Made by a program: the position numbers and the translations under genes
The notes under the pieces: generated by a model
Databases searched by the model: none
What the model was told of the DNA's origin: nothing
The model's input: the letters and a program-made list of their open reading frames with translations, nothing else
Source: DAIDKA01 sp035487155
Lineage (GTDB): Bacteria; Pseudomonadota; Gammaproteobacteria; Steroidobacterales; Steroidobacteraceae
Assembly (NCBI GenBank): GCA_035487155.1
Contig: DATHMK010000023.1
Location: 1 to 64,000, forward strand
DNA length: 64,000 nucleotides
Direction of reading: 5' to 3'
Shown: positions 51,420-61,269 of the stretch, one piece after another
Numbering within the stretch: position 1 is the stretch's first letter
Layout: every line of letters begins with the position of its first letter

Positions 51420-52760
51420 ATGTCCGAGCCCGAATCATTGCAGGTGCTGGCCGCCCGGATCCGCGCCACCGATGCGCTGGGTCGCTCGCAGCTCATTCAG
51501 AAGCTGTTTGATTTCCTGATTGAATGTTCCGCAACCGGCCGTGCCCCGAAGGAGACGGAAGTCGCCATCGAGGTCTTCGGCAAGGACATGGATTTCGATG
51601 TCGCCCAGGACGCTATGGTTCGGGTTTACGTCCACAAGCTGCGCCGCAAGCTCGAAGAATACTACTCGGGCGCAGGTCGAGGCGAACCGAATCGACTGAC
51701 CATCCCCAAGGGCGCGTACCGGTTCGTGATCGAAGATCCCGCCGCTGAGCGCCCCGCAGGCCCTGCAGCGCTCCCCGAAGCGTCCCGTGAAGTGCGCGAA
51801 CCCGGGCTGCCGCCAGCGCCCGGCCGCCCACGGCGCTGGCTGTGGCCGGTGCTGGCGGCCTCCCTGCTCATCAACCTGCTGTGCCTCGGTGCCTGGTTCT
51901 GGCACCCGCCTTCGGGCAATGCCGACCCGGTGCTCCACAATCCGCTGTGGACGCGCCTGCTCAACTCGGACCGGCCGCTGCTGGTGGTGCTGGGGGACTA
52001 CTACATCTTTGCCGAGACCGATCGGAACATGGAGGTGCAGCGCCTGGTGCGTGAGTTCTCCATCAACTCCCCGGCCGATCTGGACCAGTACCTGAAGCTG
52101 CATCCGGAACTCGCCGATCGTTACCAGGACATGCAGTTGAATTACCTGCCGACCTCGGCGGCCTATGCGCTCAAGGACATGATGCCGCTGCTGGCGGGAG
52201 CGGCCGCGCGCACCCGCGTGGTGATGGCCTCGGACGTCACGCCCACCATGCTCAAGTCCTCGGATGTCATTTACATCGGGTACCTGAGCGGCATGGGCAT
52301 GCTCAGCGACCTGGTGTTCAGCGGCTCACGCTTCGATGTGGGCGAGTCCTTCGACGTGCTGATCGATCGGGCTTCGGGCAAGCGCTATATCAGCCAGGCG
52401 GCCATGCCGGTGCCCGGCGAGCAGACCTATCACGACTACGGCTACTTCGCGACTTTCGCCGGGCCCTCCGGCAACCAGATCATGATCATCTCGGGCACCC
52501 GCGATGTGGCGGTCATGCATACGGCCGAGAGCATCACGCACCAGGATGCTCTGCAGCAGCTCAGCGCCCGCAGCGGCAATGCCCGCTCCTTCGATGCGCT
52601 CTATGATGTCTTCGCCATGGACGGTACCAATCTGCACGGCACCCTGCTGCTCACCGGCAAGATCGACACGGCCCGCATCTGGGCCGACGCGGCCCCGGTG
52701 CCACCGGCCGGCAGCCACGCACCCGGCGCCGTGCTGCCACCCACCGCCAGGGTACCGTGA
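51420..52760 (+). CDS. Membrane-anchored winged-helix transcriptional regulator
   Basis: 446 residues. The N-terminal DNA-binding part (about 10-110) has the pattern KLFDFLIE-- then KETEVAIEVFGKDMDFDV--DAMVRVYVHKLRRKLEEYY, seen in OmpR-like winged helices of Acidobacteria and related CadC-like proteins. A Pro-rich linker, one membrane helix (about 142-162) and a large periplasmic domain (165-430) follow. So it probably senses an envelope signal and binds DNA from the membrane. It is divergent from the DUF6644/DUF6152 operon and overlaps the siderophore-interacting gene by 4 bases. Confidence 0.82.
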   Translation: MSEPESLQVLAARIRATDALGRSQLIQKLFDFLIECSATGRAPKETEVAIEVFGKDMDFDVAQDAMVRVYVHKLRRKLEEYYSGAGRGEPNRLTIPKGAYRFVIEDPAAERPAGPAALPEASREVREPGLPPAPGRPRRWLWPVLAASLLINLLCLGAWFWHPPSGNADPVLHNPLWTRLLNSDRPLLVVLGDYYIFAETDRNMEVQRLVREFSINSPADLDQYLKLHPELADRYQDMQLNYLPTSAAYALKDMMPLLAGAAARTRVVMASDVTPTMLKSSDVIYIGYLSGMGMLSDLVFSGSRFDVGESFDVLIDRASGKRYISQAAMPVPGEQTYHDYGYFATFAGPSGNQIMIISGTRDVAVMHTAESITHQDALQQLSARSGNARSFDALYDVFAMDGTNLHGTLLLTGKIDTARIWADAAPVPPAGSHAPGAVLPPTARVP

Positions 52761-53530
52761 ACGCGCCCCGCAAGCCGCGCCACCCCGCCACCGTGCTGCG
52801 CGTGCAGCGCCTGACGCCGCGCATGGTCCGCATCGTCTTTGGCGGACCGGCACTGGCGGCCTTCAACTGGAATGGTCCGGCGGCGCATATCAAACTCATC
52901 ATGGGCGCACCCGACGCCGATCCGGACTCCCGTCCCCTCTCGCGCACCTACACGCCGCGTCACTTCGATGCACAGCGGCTCGAGTTGACGGTGGACTTCG
53001 TGTTGCACGGGACCGGGCCCGCCGCCAGCTGGGCGGCGCAGGCCGAAGTCGGTCAATCCATGATCATCGCAGGTCCGGGACGCTGCTATGCGCTCGACCC
53101 GCAGGCGCAGTGGCTGCTGCTCGGCGGGGACGAATCGGCGATTCCGGCGATCGCCACCATTCTTGATGTGGTACCCGACACGGTGCGCACCCAGGTGCTG
53201 GTGGAAGTCGACGCTGCGGCGGATGAGTTCGCCATCGCACCGGCGCGCCCCAATGTCAGCCTGCGCTGGCTGCACCGCGCGCAGCCGCTGCTGGACCACG
53301 GCAACGCCGGACCGGCTGGAATCGAGCTGGCGGCCGCGGTCGCCGCCTTCCAGCAACCGGCGGGCACCGGCGCCGTCTATGTCGCCTGCGAGGCCGATGC
53401 CATGCGCCGCATCCGCCGCCACCTGCTGGTGGAGCGTGCACTGGCGCGCGAGTGGGTCACCACGCGCGGCTACTGGAAGCAGGGCGCCACGGACTATCCC
53501 GATCGCGATTACGGCGAGGACGTGGCCTGA
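52757..53530 (+). CDS. Siderophore-interacting protein (flavin reductase, ViuB type)
   Basis: 257 residues. The FAD-binding signature R-x-Y-T appears as SRTYTPRHF. The N-terminal barrel has VLRVQRLTPRMVRIVFGG, and LLGGDESAIPAIATIL is the NAD(P)H-binding helix start. VACEADAMRRIRRHLLVE and TRGYWKQGATD close the fold. These cytoplasmic enzymes reduce ferric siderophores to release iron. The GTG start overlaps the regulator stop (GTGA), so the two are co-translated. The stop overlaps the convergent nucleotidase gene by 22 bases. Confidence 0.92.
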   Translation: MNAPRKPRHPATVLRVQRLTPRMVRIVFGGPALAAFNWNGPAAHIKLIMGAPDADPDSRPLSRTYTPRHFDAQRLELTVDFVLHGTGPAASWAAQAEVGQSMIIAGPGRCYALDPQAQWLLLGGDESAIPAIATILDVVPDTVRTQVLVEVDAAADEFAIAPARPNVSLRWLHRAQPLLDHGNAGPAGIELAAAVAAFQQPAGTGAVYVACEADAMRRIRRHLLVERALAREWVTTRGYWKQGATDYPDRDYGEDVA

Positions 53531-55326
53531 GAGTCGGCGGCGCGACACTGCAGCGCCGGACCTCCGCTCACAAAGATGCGTGGACCCGCGGGCGCAACGA
53601 TCGGCCCGTGCAGGGTCTTCAGGTAACTCTCCAGTGCCTCGGCATCCAGCGGTCCGAGCTGAGCCACCGGCAAACCGCCGAAGCTTTTGAAATTGTCGCC
53701 ACCGCCGACCAGGAAGTCATTGACGGCGACGCGGTACAGCGCCGTGGCGCGCAGCGGGCGCCGCTGCGCGTCGCAGGCGCGCACCACATGCGAACCGGTG
53801 GGCTGAGCCGGGTCCCACTGGTAGTACAGGCCGGAGGTCTTCAGAATCTGAGGTATGGCGGACGGGTCCGCCGGCCACTGCTCCTCCAGCGTTCGCAGCA
53901 GCTGCGCGCCCGTCATGTTCAGCGCCAGGATGCGATTGCCGAAGGGATGCACGGTGAGGATGTCCCCCCACGTGATGGTTCCGGGCAAGAGGTCCGCGCG
54001 CAGGCCACCGGCATTCATCAAGCCGATGTCGGCGTGCACGGCTGCACGCTGGGCGTCGGCGACGAAATCGCCGAGCACCGACTCGCCCGCCGCTGACATG
54101 CGCCGCGTGAGCGCCAGGTCGCTGCGTGCGACCACCCGCGCCACCCGCGGACCCACCGCGGCCACCGCCTGCTGCGTGAGTCGGGTCACGCCAGGATCCG
54201 GGTGCAGGCCGGCACCCGCGTCGGCCCAGGCCGGCAATACCCGGGCGGACTTTGCGAGCACCCGGCCGCTGTCCGGATCCAGTTTCAGGGTCAGATCCCC
54301 GAAAGCCACGCCATAGGAGAAGTCCTGCACCACCAGCACCGGGTGGCCCGCATGGTCGGGCCACAATGCATTGGTGAAGTTGTGGGTATGCCCCGAGATC
54401 ACCACATCGATGCCCGGATCAAGCTGCGAGACGATGCGCAGCAGGGGTCCATGCCAGGCGAATCCCGGGCCTGAAGGCGTCGGCACCACGCCCTGGTGAA
54501 TGGTCACCAGCACCGTGTGCACCCCCTGCGCGTGCAGTTCGCGCGTGGCGGCATTGATCGCCGCGGCCTCATCCGTGAACTGCAGATCCGCCGTCGCCCA
54601 GGCCGGCACCATGGTCGGGGTTTCCTTCAGTACCGCGCCGATGACTCCGATCGGCACCCCGTGGATCACGACCACGGCATAGGGCGGCAGCAGCGTATGT
54701 CCGGTGCGCCGGTCGAGGACATTGGCGCACACATACGGCACCCGGCTTCCGCGCCAGGGGTCCTGCAGAAAGGGACCGGCCTTGGCGTTGCCGCCATTGA
54801 GCAGCCGCAGCAGCTCTTCGGGGCCGGCATCGAATTCGTGATTGCCCGGAGTGCCGATGAGCGGGCAGGGATCGGGGTGTTCGCGCCAGCTCGCCGCTGA
54901 GTAGAAGTGGGTCGCTGCCCCGTAAGGGCATTGGTCGCCGGCGAGCAGATTCAGGAACTGAATGGCCGGTTCATTCTGCAGCAATCGGGTGATGGGGGGA
55001 CTGGCGCCCAGCAGATCCCCGGCATGGATGATCAGCGTCCCTTGCGGATCGCGGGCGCGTCGCGCATTCAGATAGGCCGCCAGCACCGCGGCACCACCGG
55101 CGGGCCGCAGCCCATCCGGTGCCGCCGGGGTTTGCAGGTTGCCGTGAAAATCATTGAAGGTCAGCACCTGTACGGTCACCGCCCTGGCCAGCGCCGGCGC
55201 TGCCTGAGGGTCCTGCCAGCTGACCATGGCTTGCGGGGGAGGCCACGCCACGGGCGGTGGCGGATTTGCGGCCACGCTCAAGGTTGCGTATAGGGCGAAA
55301 CTCAGGATCAGGATTTTCTTCATCAA
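53509..55326 (-). CDS. Periplasmic 5'-nucleotidase/metallophosphatase (UshA-like)
   Basis: 605 residues with a signal peptide (1-20). The metallophosphatase domain has NDFHGN (Asp59, His61), HAGDLLGASP (Asp104), GTPGNHEFD (Asn162, His163) and VISGHTHNF, the two-metal ligands. The 5_nucleotid_C domain follows from about 400, with NAGGLRADLLPGTITWGD as substrate-binding part. It probably hydrolyses nucleotides or other phosphate esters in the periplasm for salvage. The promoter region (55327-55443) is shared with the divergent RND operon. Confidence 0.92.
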   Translation of the reverse strand: MMKKILILSFALYATLSVAANPPPPVAWPPPQAMVSWQDPQAAPALARAVTVQVLTFNDFHGNLQTPAAPDGLRPAGGAAVLAAYLNARRARDPQGTLIIHAGDLLGASPPITRLLQNEPAIQFLNLLAGDQCPYGAATHFYSAASWREHPDPCPLIGTPGNHEFDAGPEELLRLLNGGNAKAGPFLQDPWRGSRVPYVCANVLDRRTGHTLLPPYAVVVIHGVPIGVIGAVLKETPTMVPAWATADLQFTDEAAAINAATRELHAQGVHTVLVTIHQGVVPTPSGPGFAWHGPLLRIVSQLDPGIDVVISGHTHNFTNALWPDHAGHPVLVVQDFSYGVAFGDLTLKLDPDSGRVLAKSARVLPAWADAGAGLHPDPGVTRLTQQAVAAVGPRVARVVARSDLALTRRMSAAGESVLGDFVADAQRAAVHADIGLMNAGGLRADLLPGTITWGDILTVHPFGNRILALNMTGAQLLRTLEEQWPADPSAIPQILKTSGLYYQWDPAQPTGSHVVRACDAQRRPLRATALYRVAVNDFLVGGGDNFKSFGGLPVAQLGPLDAEALESYLKTLHGPIVAPAGPRIFVSGGPALQCRAADSQATSSP

Positions 55327-55406
55327 AATCAGCCTATTGCTCCAAAGCTCATCGCCCGTTCGTGCAGATTAATGATCGGTAATTGCCTCGTAAGGAAATT
55401 GTTGTA

Positions 55407-55420
55407 GATTATCGATAATC
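55407..55420. promoter_or_regulatory. Palindromic operator candidate before the RND operon
   Basis: GATTATCGATAATC is a perfect 14-bp palindrome 24 bases before the RND pump start codon. It has the size and symmetry of GntR (FCD) operators. The GntR gene ending the same operon is the natural candidate to bind it. Confidence 0.6.
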
Positions 55421-55443
55421 GATTCTGACGACTGGACTCACCC

Positions 55444-58400
55444 ATGTGGATCGTTGAGGTGGCGCTGAAGCGCCCCTACACCTTCATTGTTCTGGCACTC
55501 CTGCTCCCCTTGCTCGGTGGCCTGACGCTGTTTGGCACGCCGCTGCGGCCGGGCATGCCGGTGGACATCTTCCCGGACATTGCCATACCCATCATTGCAG
55601 TGAATTTCAATTACACGGGTATGTCGCCGGATGACATGTCCGGGCGTATCACCGCGCAGCTGGAGCGCTACGCCACCACCATCGTCAATGACATCGAACA
55701 TGTCGAGTCCGAGAGCTACCCGGGCATGGCGGTCATCAAGCTGTTCTTCCAGCCCGGGGTGAACATCGACCTCGCCATGTCCCAGGTCACGGCCTATGGC
55801 CAGACCGCGCTGCGCAACATGCCGCCCGGCGCGCAGCCACCGCTGATCCTGAAGTACAACGCCTCCAGCGTCCCGATCCTGCAGCTGGCCATGTCCAGCG
55901 ACAAGCTCACCGAGGCGCAGCTGTTTGACTTCGGCAACCAGGTGCTGCGCTCGCAGATTGCCACCATCGCCGGCGTGTCCATTCCCTATCCGTTCGGCGG
56001 CGCCACGCGCCAGGTGCAGATCGATCTGCGGCCCGATGCGCTGCGCGCCCAGGGCCTGACGCCGATGGACGTGAACAACACCATCGCCAACCAGTCGCTG
56101 ATCATTCCGGCGGGCACCGAGAAGATCGGCGCCACCGAATACAACGTGCGGCTCAATGCCAGCCCCACGAGCATCGCAGCGCTGAACGACCTGCCGATAC
56201 GCAGCCGCGATGGGTCCGTCACCTACCTGCGCGATGTGGCCTTCGTGCACGACGGGCATCCGCCGCAGACCAACGTGGTACGCGTTGACGGCCGGCGCGC
56301 GGTGCTGATGTCCATCCAGAAGACCGGCTCGGCCTCCACGCTCACCATCGTCAATACCATCAAGGACCGGCTGCCCCGGGTGCGCGAGCTGATACCCGAT
56401 GGCGCATCCATCGCGGCCACCGGCGATCAGTCCGTGTTCGTGCGCGCCGCCATCCGCGGCGTCGTCACCGAAGCGCTGATCGCCGCGGCCCTGACTGCGC
56501 TGATGGTGCTGCTGTTCCTGGGCAGCTGGCGCAGCACGCTCATCATCGCAATCTCGATCCCGCTGTCCATCCTCTCCTCCATCATCCTGCTGGGGGCGAC
56601 GGGCGAGACCATCAACCTCATGACCCTCGGCGGCCTGGCGCTGGCGGTGGGCATCCTGGTCGACGATGCCACCGTGACCATCGAGAACATCAACCGTCAC
56701 CTCGAGGAGGGCATGGACGTGACGCCTGCCATTCTCGAAGGCTCGCGGCAGATCACGGTGCCGGCCCTGGTCTCCACGCTGTCGATCTGCATCGTGTTCG
56801 TGCCGATGTTCCTGCTGACCGGCGTGGCGCGCTACCTGTTCGTGCCGCTGGCCGAGGCGGTGGTGTTCGCGATGCTGACCTCCTATATCCTGTCCCGGAC
56901 GCTGGTGCCGACGCTGTGCATGTACTGGCTGCGCACCGCCGCCGCGGAGAAGGCGGCGCTGGCCAATCCGAATGCCTGGCAGCGTTTCCAGCGGCGCTTT
57001 GAGACCCGCTTCGAGGCGCTGCGCGCGCGCTATCACGATCTGCTGAAGCTGGCGCTGGCGAATGGCCGCCCCTTCATGATCGGATTTCTGGCCGTGGCAT
57101 TCGCCTCGATGATCATCTACCCCTTCCTGGGCCGGAATTTCTTTCCCGAAGTGGATGCCGGACAGATCAAGCTGCATGTGCGCGGGCCGACGGGCTTTCG
57201 GGTGGAGGACACCGCGGGTCTGGTCGATCATGTCGAGGATGCGGTACGCCAGGTCATTCCCGCCGATCAGATCAGCAGCGTGGTCGACAACATCGGGCTG
57301 GCGGTCTCGAGCATCAATGTCACCTACAGCACCTCGGGTACCGTCGGCAGTTCGGATGCGGACGTGCTGATATCGCTCAAGCCGGGCCATGCGCCGACCT
57401 CGAAGTACGTGCACATCCTGCGCCGCGAGCTGCCCCAGCAATTCCCGGGCGCGAACTTTGCCTTCCTGCCCGCCGACATCGTCAGCCAGATCCTGAACTT
57501 CGGCATCCCCGCGCCCATCGACATTCAGATCGTCGGCCCAAGCCCGAAGAACCGGGACGTGGCCAATGAACTGCTGGAATCGGTGCGCCATATTCCCGGC
57601 CTGGTCGATGCCCGCATCGAGGAACCGGATGATCTGCCGGAGCTGCGCGTGAACACCGATCGCAGCCGCGCCCAGCAGCTGGGCATCACCCAGCACGACG
57701 TGGCCAACAACCTGCTGCTCACCCTGTCCGGCAGCAGCCAGATCGCGCCCTCCTTCTGGTTGAACCCGGAGAACGGCCTGCAGTACCCCCTGGTGGCGCA
57801 GACCCCGCAGTACCGCATGACCTCGCTGGATGACCTGCGCAATGTTCCGGTGACCTCCGGTGCGACACCGCAGATTCTCGGCGGTGTCGCCACCATTACC
57901 CGCGGCACCACTCCGGCGGTCGTATACCACTATGACACCCAGAATCTCATCGACATCTACGGCGATGTGCAGGACCGCGACCTGGGGTCGGTGGCCGATG
58001 ACATCAACGCCAGGATTGCAGCGTTCGATGCCAAGCTGCCCAAGGCGACCCACATCGTGCTGCGCGGCCAGGTGCAGACCATGATCGGCTCCTATACGGG
58101 TCTGGCGATCGGCGTGGTGGGTGCGATCCTGCTGGTCTACCTGCTCATCGTCATCAACTTCCAATCCTGGATGGACCCCTTCATCATCATCACCGCGCTG
58201 CCCGCAGCGCTGGCCGGTATCGCCTGGATGCTGCTGATCACCGGCACCACGCTCTCCGTGCCGGCACTGACCGGCGCCATCATGTGCATGGGTGTGGCCA
58301 CCGCCAACAGCATCCTGGTGGTGAGCTTCGCGCGCGATCGCATGAACCAGGGTGCCTCGGCCCTGGAGGCGGCGCTGGATGCGGGCTTCACCCGCTTCCG

Positions 58401-58626
58401 GCCGGTGCTGATGACCGCGCTCGCCATGATGATCGGCATGCTGCCCATGTCCTTGGGGATGGGCGAAGGCGGCGAACAGAACGCCCCGCTGGGCCGCGCC
58501 GTGATCGGCGGACTGCTGCTGGCGACCGTCGCCACGCTGCTGTTCGTGCCCGTGGTGTTTACCGCTCTGCATGGCCGGCGGCGCGCCCCCGAGCCGGCGC
58601 ATGCGCACTCTCCTTCACACGCCTGA
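55444..58626 (+). CDS. RND efflux pump inner-membrane transporter
   Basis: 1060 residues, the usual RND length, with 12 membrane helices in two sets and two large periplasmic porter loops. DIFPDI at the first loop, then GGLALAVGILVDDATVTIENI after helix 4, carries the proton-relay Asp pair. GVATANSILVVSFARDRM occurs in the second half, where HAE1/AcrB pumps usually keep a Lys (GLAAKNAILI); the motif here resembles the MdtB/CusA-distant branch that also exports small organics. First gene of the operon RND-MFP-OMF-gntR. Confidence 0.93.
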   Translation: MWIVEVALKRPYTFIVLALLLPLLGGLTLFGTPLRPGMPVDIFPDIAIPIIAVNFNYTGMSPDDMSGRITAQLERYATTIVNDIEHVESESYPGMAVIKLFFQPGVNIDLAMSQVTAYGQTALRNMPPGAQPPLILKYNASSVPILQLAMSSDKLTEAQLFDFGNQVLRSQIATIAGVSIPYPFGGATRQVQIDLRPDALRAQGLTPMDVNNTIANQSLIIPAGTEKIGATEYNVRLNASPTSIAALNDLPIRSRDGSVTYLRDVAFVHDGHPPQTNVVRVDGRRAVLMSIQKTGSASTLTIVNTIKDRLPRVRELIPDGASIAATGDQSVFVRAAIRGVVTEALIAAALTALMVLLFLGSWRSTLIIAISIPLSILSSIILLGATGETINLMTLGGLALAVGILVDDATVTIENINRHLEEGMDVTPAILEGSRQITVPALVSTLSICIVFVPMFLLTGVARYLFVPLAEAVVFAMLTSYILSRTLVPTLCMYWLRTAAAEKAALANPNAWQRFQRRFETRFEALRARYHDLLKLALANGRPFMIGFLAVAFASMIIYPFLGRNFFPEVDAGQIKLHVRGPTGFRVEDTAGLVDHVEDAVRQVIPADQISSVVDNIGLAVSSINVTYSTSGTVGSSDADVLISLKPGHAPTSKYVHILRRELPQQFPGANFAFLPADIVSQILNFGIPAPIDIQIVGPSPKNRDVANELLESVRHIPGLVDARIEEPDDLPELRVNTDRSRAQQLGITQHDVANNLLLTLSGSSQIAPSFWLNPENGLQYPLVAQTPQYRMTSLDDLRNVPVTSGATPQILGGVATITRGTTPAVVYHYDTQNLIDIYGDVQDRDLGSVADDINARIAAFDAKLPKATHIVLRGQVQTMIGSYTGLAIGVVGAILLVYLLIVINFQSWMDPFIIITALPAALAGIAWMLLITGTTLSVPALTGAIMCMGVATANSILVVSFARDRMNQGASALEAALDAGFTRFRPVLMTALAMMIGMLPMSLGMGEGGEQNAPLGRAVIGGLLLATVATLLFVPVVFTALHGRRRAPEPAHAHSPSHA

Positions 58627-58654
58627 AGTCACCGAACCGAAAACGGACTCCACT

Positions 58655-59833
58655 ATGCACCCCTCCAACTCCCCCCAGACCCGGATTCACATGCAAGGGC
58701 TGGCCCGCGTCGGCCTGGTGATCGCCGTGGCGGCGCTGTGCTTCATTGCCTGGAACATCATCTCGGCGCATCGGGCCGCGGCGAAACTGGCCAGCGCGAC
58801 CGAGGATGCCGCCATCGTCACGGTGAACACGACGCATCCGAAGCCCACCGATCCGACGGGAAGCGAGCTGGTACTGCCAGGAACGGTGCAGGCCAACATC
58901 GACGCGCCGATCTACGCCCGCACCAGCGGCTACCTGAAGCGCTGGCTGGTGGACATCGGCACGCGCGTCAAGGCCGGGCAGCTCCTGGCCGAGATCGATA
59001 CGCCCGAAGTCCAGCAGCAGCTGAGCCAGGCCGAAGCCGATGTCGCCACCGCCGAGGCGAACGCCAAGATCGCCAGTGTCACCGCGGAGCGCTGGGAGTC
59101 GCTGCGCAAGACCGATTCGGTGTCGCGCCAGGACGCGGATGAGAAGACCAGCCTCGCGGATGCCAGCAAGGCACAGCTGCAATCGGCACGCGCCAACCTG
59201 CAGCGGCTGCGCGACCTCAACGGCTTTCAGCGCATCGTGGCGCCGTTCGACGGGGTCATCACGGCCCGCGAGACCGACGTCGGCCGGCTGATCGCCGCCG
59301 GCGGCGGCACTGGGCCGGAACTTTTCCGCATCAGCGACGAACGCCAGCTGCGGCTGTATGTGCGGGTGCCGCAGGCCTTTGCGCCGCAGATGGGCGCGCA
59401 GACCACGGCGCAGGTGAGCTTCCCGGACCATCCGGGGATGAGCTACAGCGCCCGCATGGATTCCACCGCCAATGCCATCGATCCGACCACCAACACCCTG
59501 CTGGTGCAGTTGAAGGTCGACAATGCCAGTGGCGCCCTGCTGCCCGGTGCCTACGCCGATGTGCACTTCAAGGTGCCGCCGGGCGCGCTGGGGGTGTCAC
59601 TGCAGCTGCCGGCCAACACGCTGCTGTTCCGCAGCGATGGCATCCACGTGGCGACCGTTGATGCCACCGGTCACGTACTGCTCAAGACCATCATCATCGG
59701 CCGCGACTATGGCGCGGCGATCGAGGTGGTCAATGGACTGACGCCCAACGATGTGGTGATCCTCAGCCCCCCGGATTCGCTGCTGGATCACGCCCAGGTG
59801 CGCCTGGGCACCAAGCCCGCGGCAGGTGCCTGA
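58655..59833 (+). CDS. RND efflux periplasmic adaptor (MFP)
   Basis: 392 residues. A membrane helix or signal (about 18-36) is followed by the lipoyl domain (APIYARTSGYLKRWLVDIGTRVKAGQLLAEID), an alpha-hairpin (about 110-185) and the second lipoyl half (VAPFDGVITARETDVGRLI). A beta-barrel and a membrane-proximal domain follow. It bridges the pump and the outer-membrane channel. The ATG at 58655 is preferred, since the in-frame region upstream overlaps the pump gene. Confidence 0.93.
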   Translation: MHPSNSPQTRIHMQGLARVGLVIAVAALCFIAWNIISAHRAAAKLASATEDAAIVTVNTTHPKPTDPTGSELVLPGTVQANIDAPIYARTSGYLKRWLVDIGTRVKAGQLLAEIDTPEVQQQLSQAEADVATAEANAKIASVTAERWESLRKTDSVSRQDADEKTSLADASKAQLQSARANLQRLRDLNGFQRIVAPFDGVITARETDVGRLIAAGGGTGPELFRISDERQLRLYVRVPQAFAPQMGAQTTAQVSFPDHPGMSYSARMDSTANAIDPTTNTLLVQLKVDNASGALLPGAYADVHFKVPPGALGVSLQLPANTLLFRSDGIHVATVDATGHVLLKTIIIGRDYGAAIEVVNGLTPNDVVILSPPDSLLDHAQVRLGTKPAAGA

Positions 59834-59835
59834 TC

Positions 59836-61269
59836 GTGAAGCAGCTGGTCACCGTCGGCGCATTCGCGGCACTGCTCAGTGCCTGCTCGCTCGCGCCCCC
59901 CTATGTTGCGCCGAAGCTTGACCACGAGGTCACCCAGTACAAGGAGGCGGGGGAGTGGGCGCCGGCGGCACCTGCCGATGATCAGCCGCGTCCGGACTGG
60001 TGGCAGGCATTCGGTGATCCGAAGCTCAACGAACTGCAGCAGCAATTGCGCGCGGGCAACCTGGATCTGCGCGCCGCGTTCGCGCGTTTCGAGCAGTCCC
60101 GGGCGCTCGCCGGGCAGGCCCGCTCCCAGCAGTATCCGCAGCTGAACCTGGATGCATCGGCAATCCGCGGTCGCACCTCGCTCAACGGCCCGGACATCCT
60201 CGCCCCCGGCAAGACCGGCAATGACTTCATCGCCTCGCTCGATGTGGCCTGGCAGATCGATCTGTTCGGCCGCCTGCGCAACACCACCGCGGCTGCGAAT
60301 GCGCGCGCCCAGGGTAGCGCCGCCGATCTCGCCGCCCTCGATCTGACGCTGCAGGCCGAACTGGCCACGGACTACTTCACCCTGCGCGGTGATGATGCGA
60401 CCGTGCGGCTGCTGGAGGATTCGGTGGCGCAGTTCGACACCGCCTGGGAACAGACCCGACGCCGCTACGACACCGGGGTCGCGGCAGCCACCGATGTCGA
60501 CCAGGCGGACACGCTGCGGCAGAACGCGCGCTCGCAACTGGCGGCAACCCGTCTGCAGCGCGCGCGCCTGGAACATGCGATTGCGGTACTGCTGGGCCTG
60601 CCCCCGTCGGCCTTCACTCTGCCGCCGGCGCCGCTGGCCGCCGAGCCGCCGGCGATCAGCGTTGCACTGCCTTCGGTACTGCTGGAACGTCGTCCGGATG
60701 TTGCCAGCGCCGAGCGTGAAGTCGCGGCCGCCAACGCCGGAATCGGTGTGGCCCGCGCGGCGTGGTTTCCGGTGTTTTCGCTGCAGGCCGCGGCGGCCGG
60801 TTTCGAGAGTGTTTCAGCGGCCAACTGGATCGGGGCACCCAGCCGTTTCTGGTCGGTGGGTCCGGGCGGCCAGTTGCCGCTGCTGGATGTCGGCGGCCGG
60901 CGCGCCCTGAACGCCCAGGCACGCGCCGTCTATGACGAGTCGGTTGCCGACTATCGCAAGACCGCGCTCACCGCCTACCAGGAAGTGGAGGATGGCCTGG
61001 TTGCGGTGCGCCGGCTCAGCGAACAGCAGGCCGCGGATGCCGCCTCGGCCAAGGCCGCCCAAAGCGCCGCCTATCACGCCGACGAACGCTACGCGGCCGG
61101 CGTCGCCGACTACATCGAGGTCACCACGACGCACACCGCGGCGCTCGCGGCCCAGAGCGCAGCGCTCGCTTCCCAGGCGGCGCGGCTGAATGCGGCGGTA
61201 TCACTGGTCCAGGCACTGGGCGGGGGCTGGACGGCCACTCCCGCTCGCCTGAATTCACCGGTGCTGTAA
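59836..61269 (+). CDS. Outer-membrane efflux lipoprotein (NodT/OprM family)
   Basis: 477 residues. A lipoprotein signal with LLSAC (Cys17) is followed by SLAPPYVAPKL, typical of NodT-type channels. Two OEP repeats then follow (about 60-250 and 265-460), including RPDVASAEREVAAANAGIGVARAAWFP. It forms the outer-membrane exit duct of the pump. GTG start 2 bases after the adaptor stop. The TAA stop shares its last base with the GntR ATG (TAATG), so translation is coupled. Confidence 0.93.
   Translation: MKQLVTVGAFAALLSACSLAPPYVAPKLDHEVTQYKEAGEWAPAAPADDQPRPDWWQAFGDPKLNELQQQLRAGNLDLRAAFARFEQSRALAGQARSQQYPQLNLDASAIRGRTSLNGPDILAPGKTGNDFIASLDVAWQIDLFGRLRNTTAAANARAQGSAADLAALDLTLQAELATDYFTLRGDDATVRLLEDSVAQFDTAWEQTRRRYDTGVAAATDVDQADTLRQNARSQLAATRLQRARLEHAIAVLLGLPPSAFTLPPAPLAAEPPAISVALPSVLLERRPDVASAEREVAAANAGIGVARAAWFPVFSLQAAAAGFESVSAANWIGAPSRFWSVGPGGQLPLLDVGGRRALNAQARAVYDESVADYRKTALTAYQEVEDGLVAVRRLSEQQAADAASAKAAQSAAYHADERYAAGVADYIEVTTTHTAALAAQSAALASQAARLNAAVSLVQALGGGWTATPARLNSPVL

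Noticed and set aside
55438..58608. 1056-codon minus-strand open frame opposite the RND pump
   Set aside because: It is entirely antisense to an unmistakable RND transporter; low-complexity Gly/His/Arg sequence.
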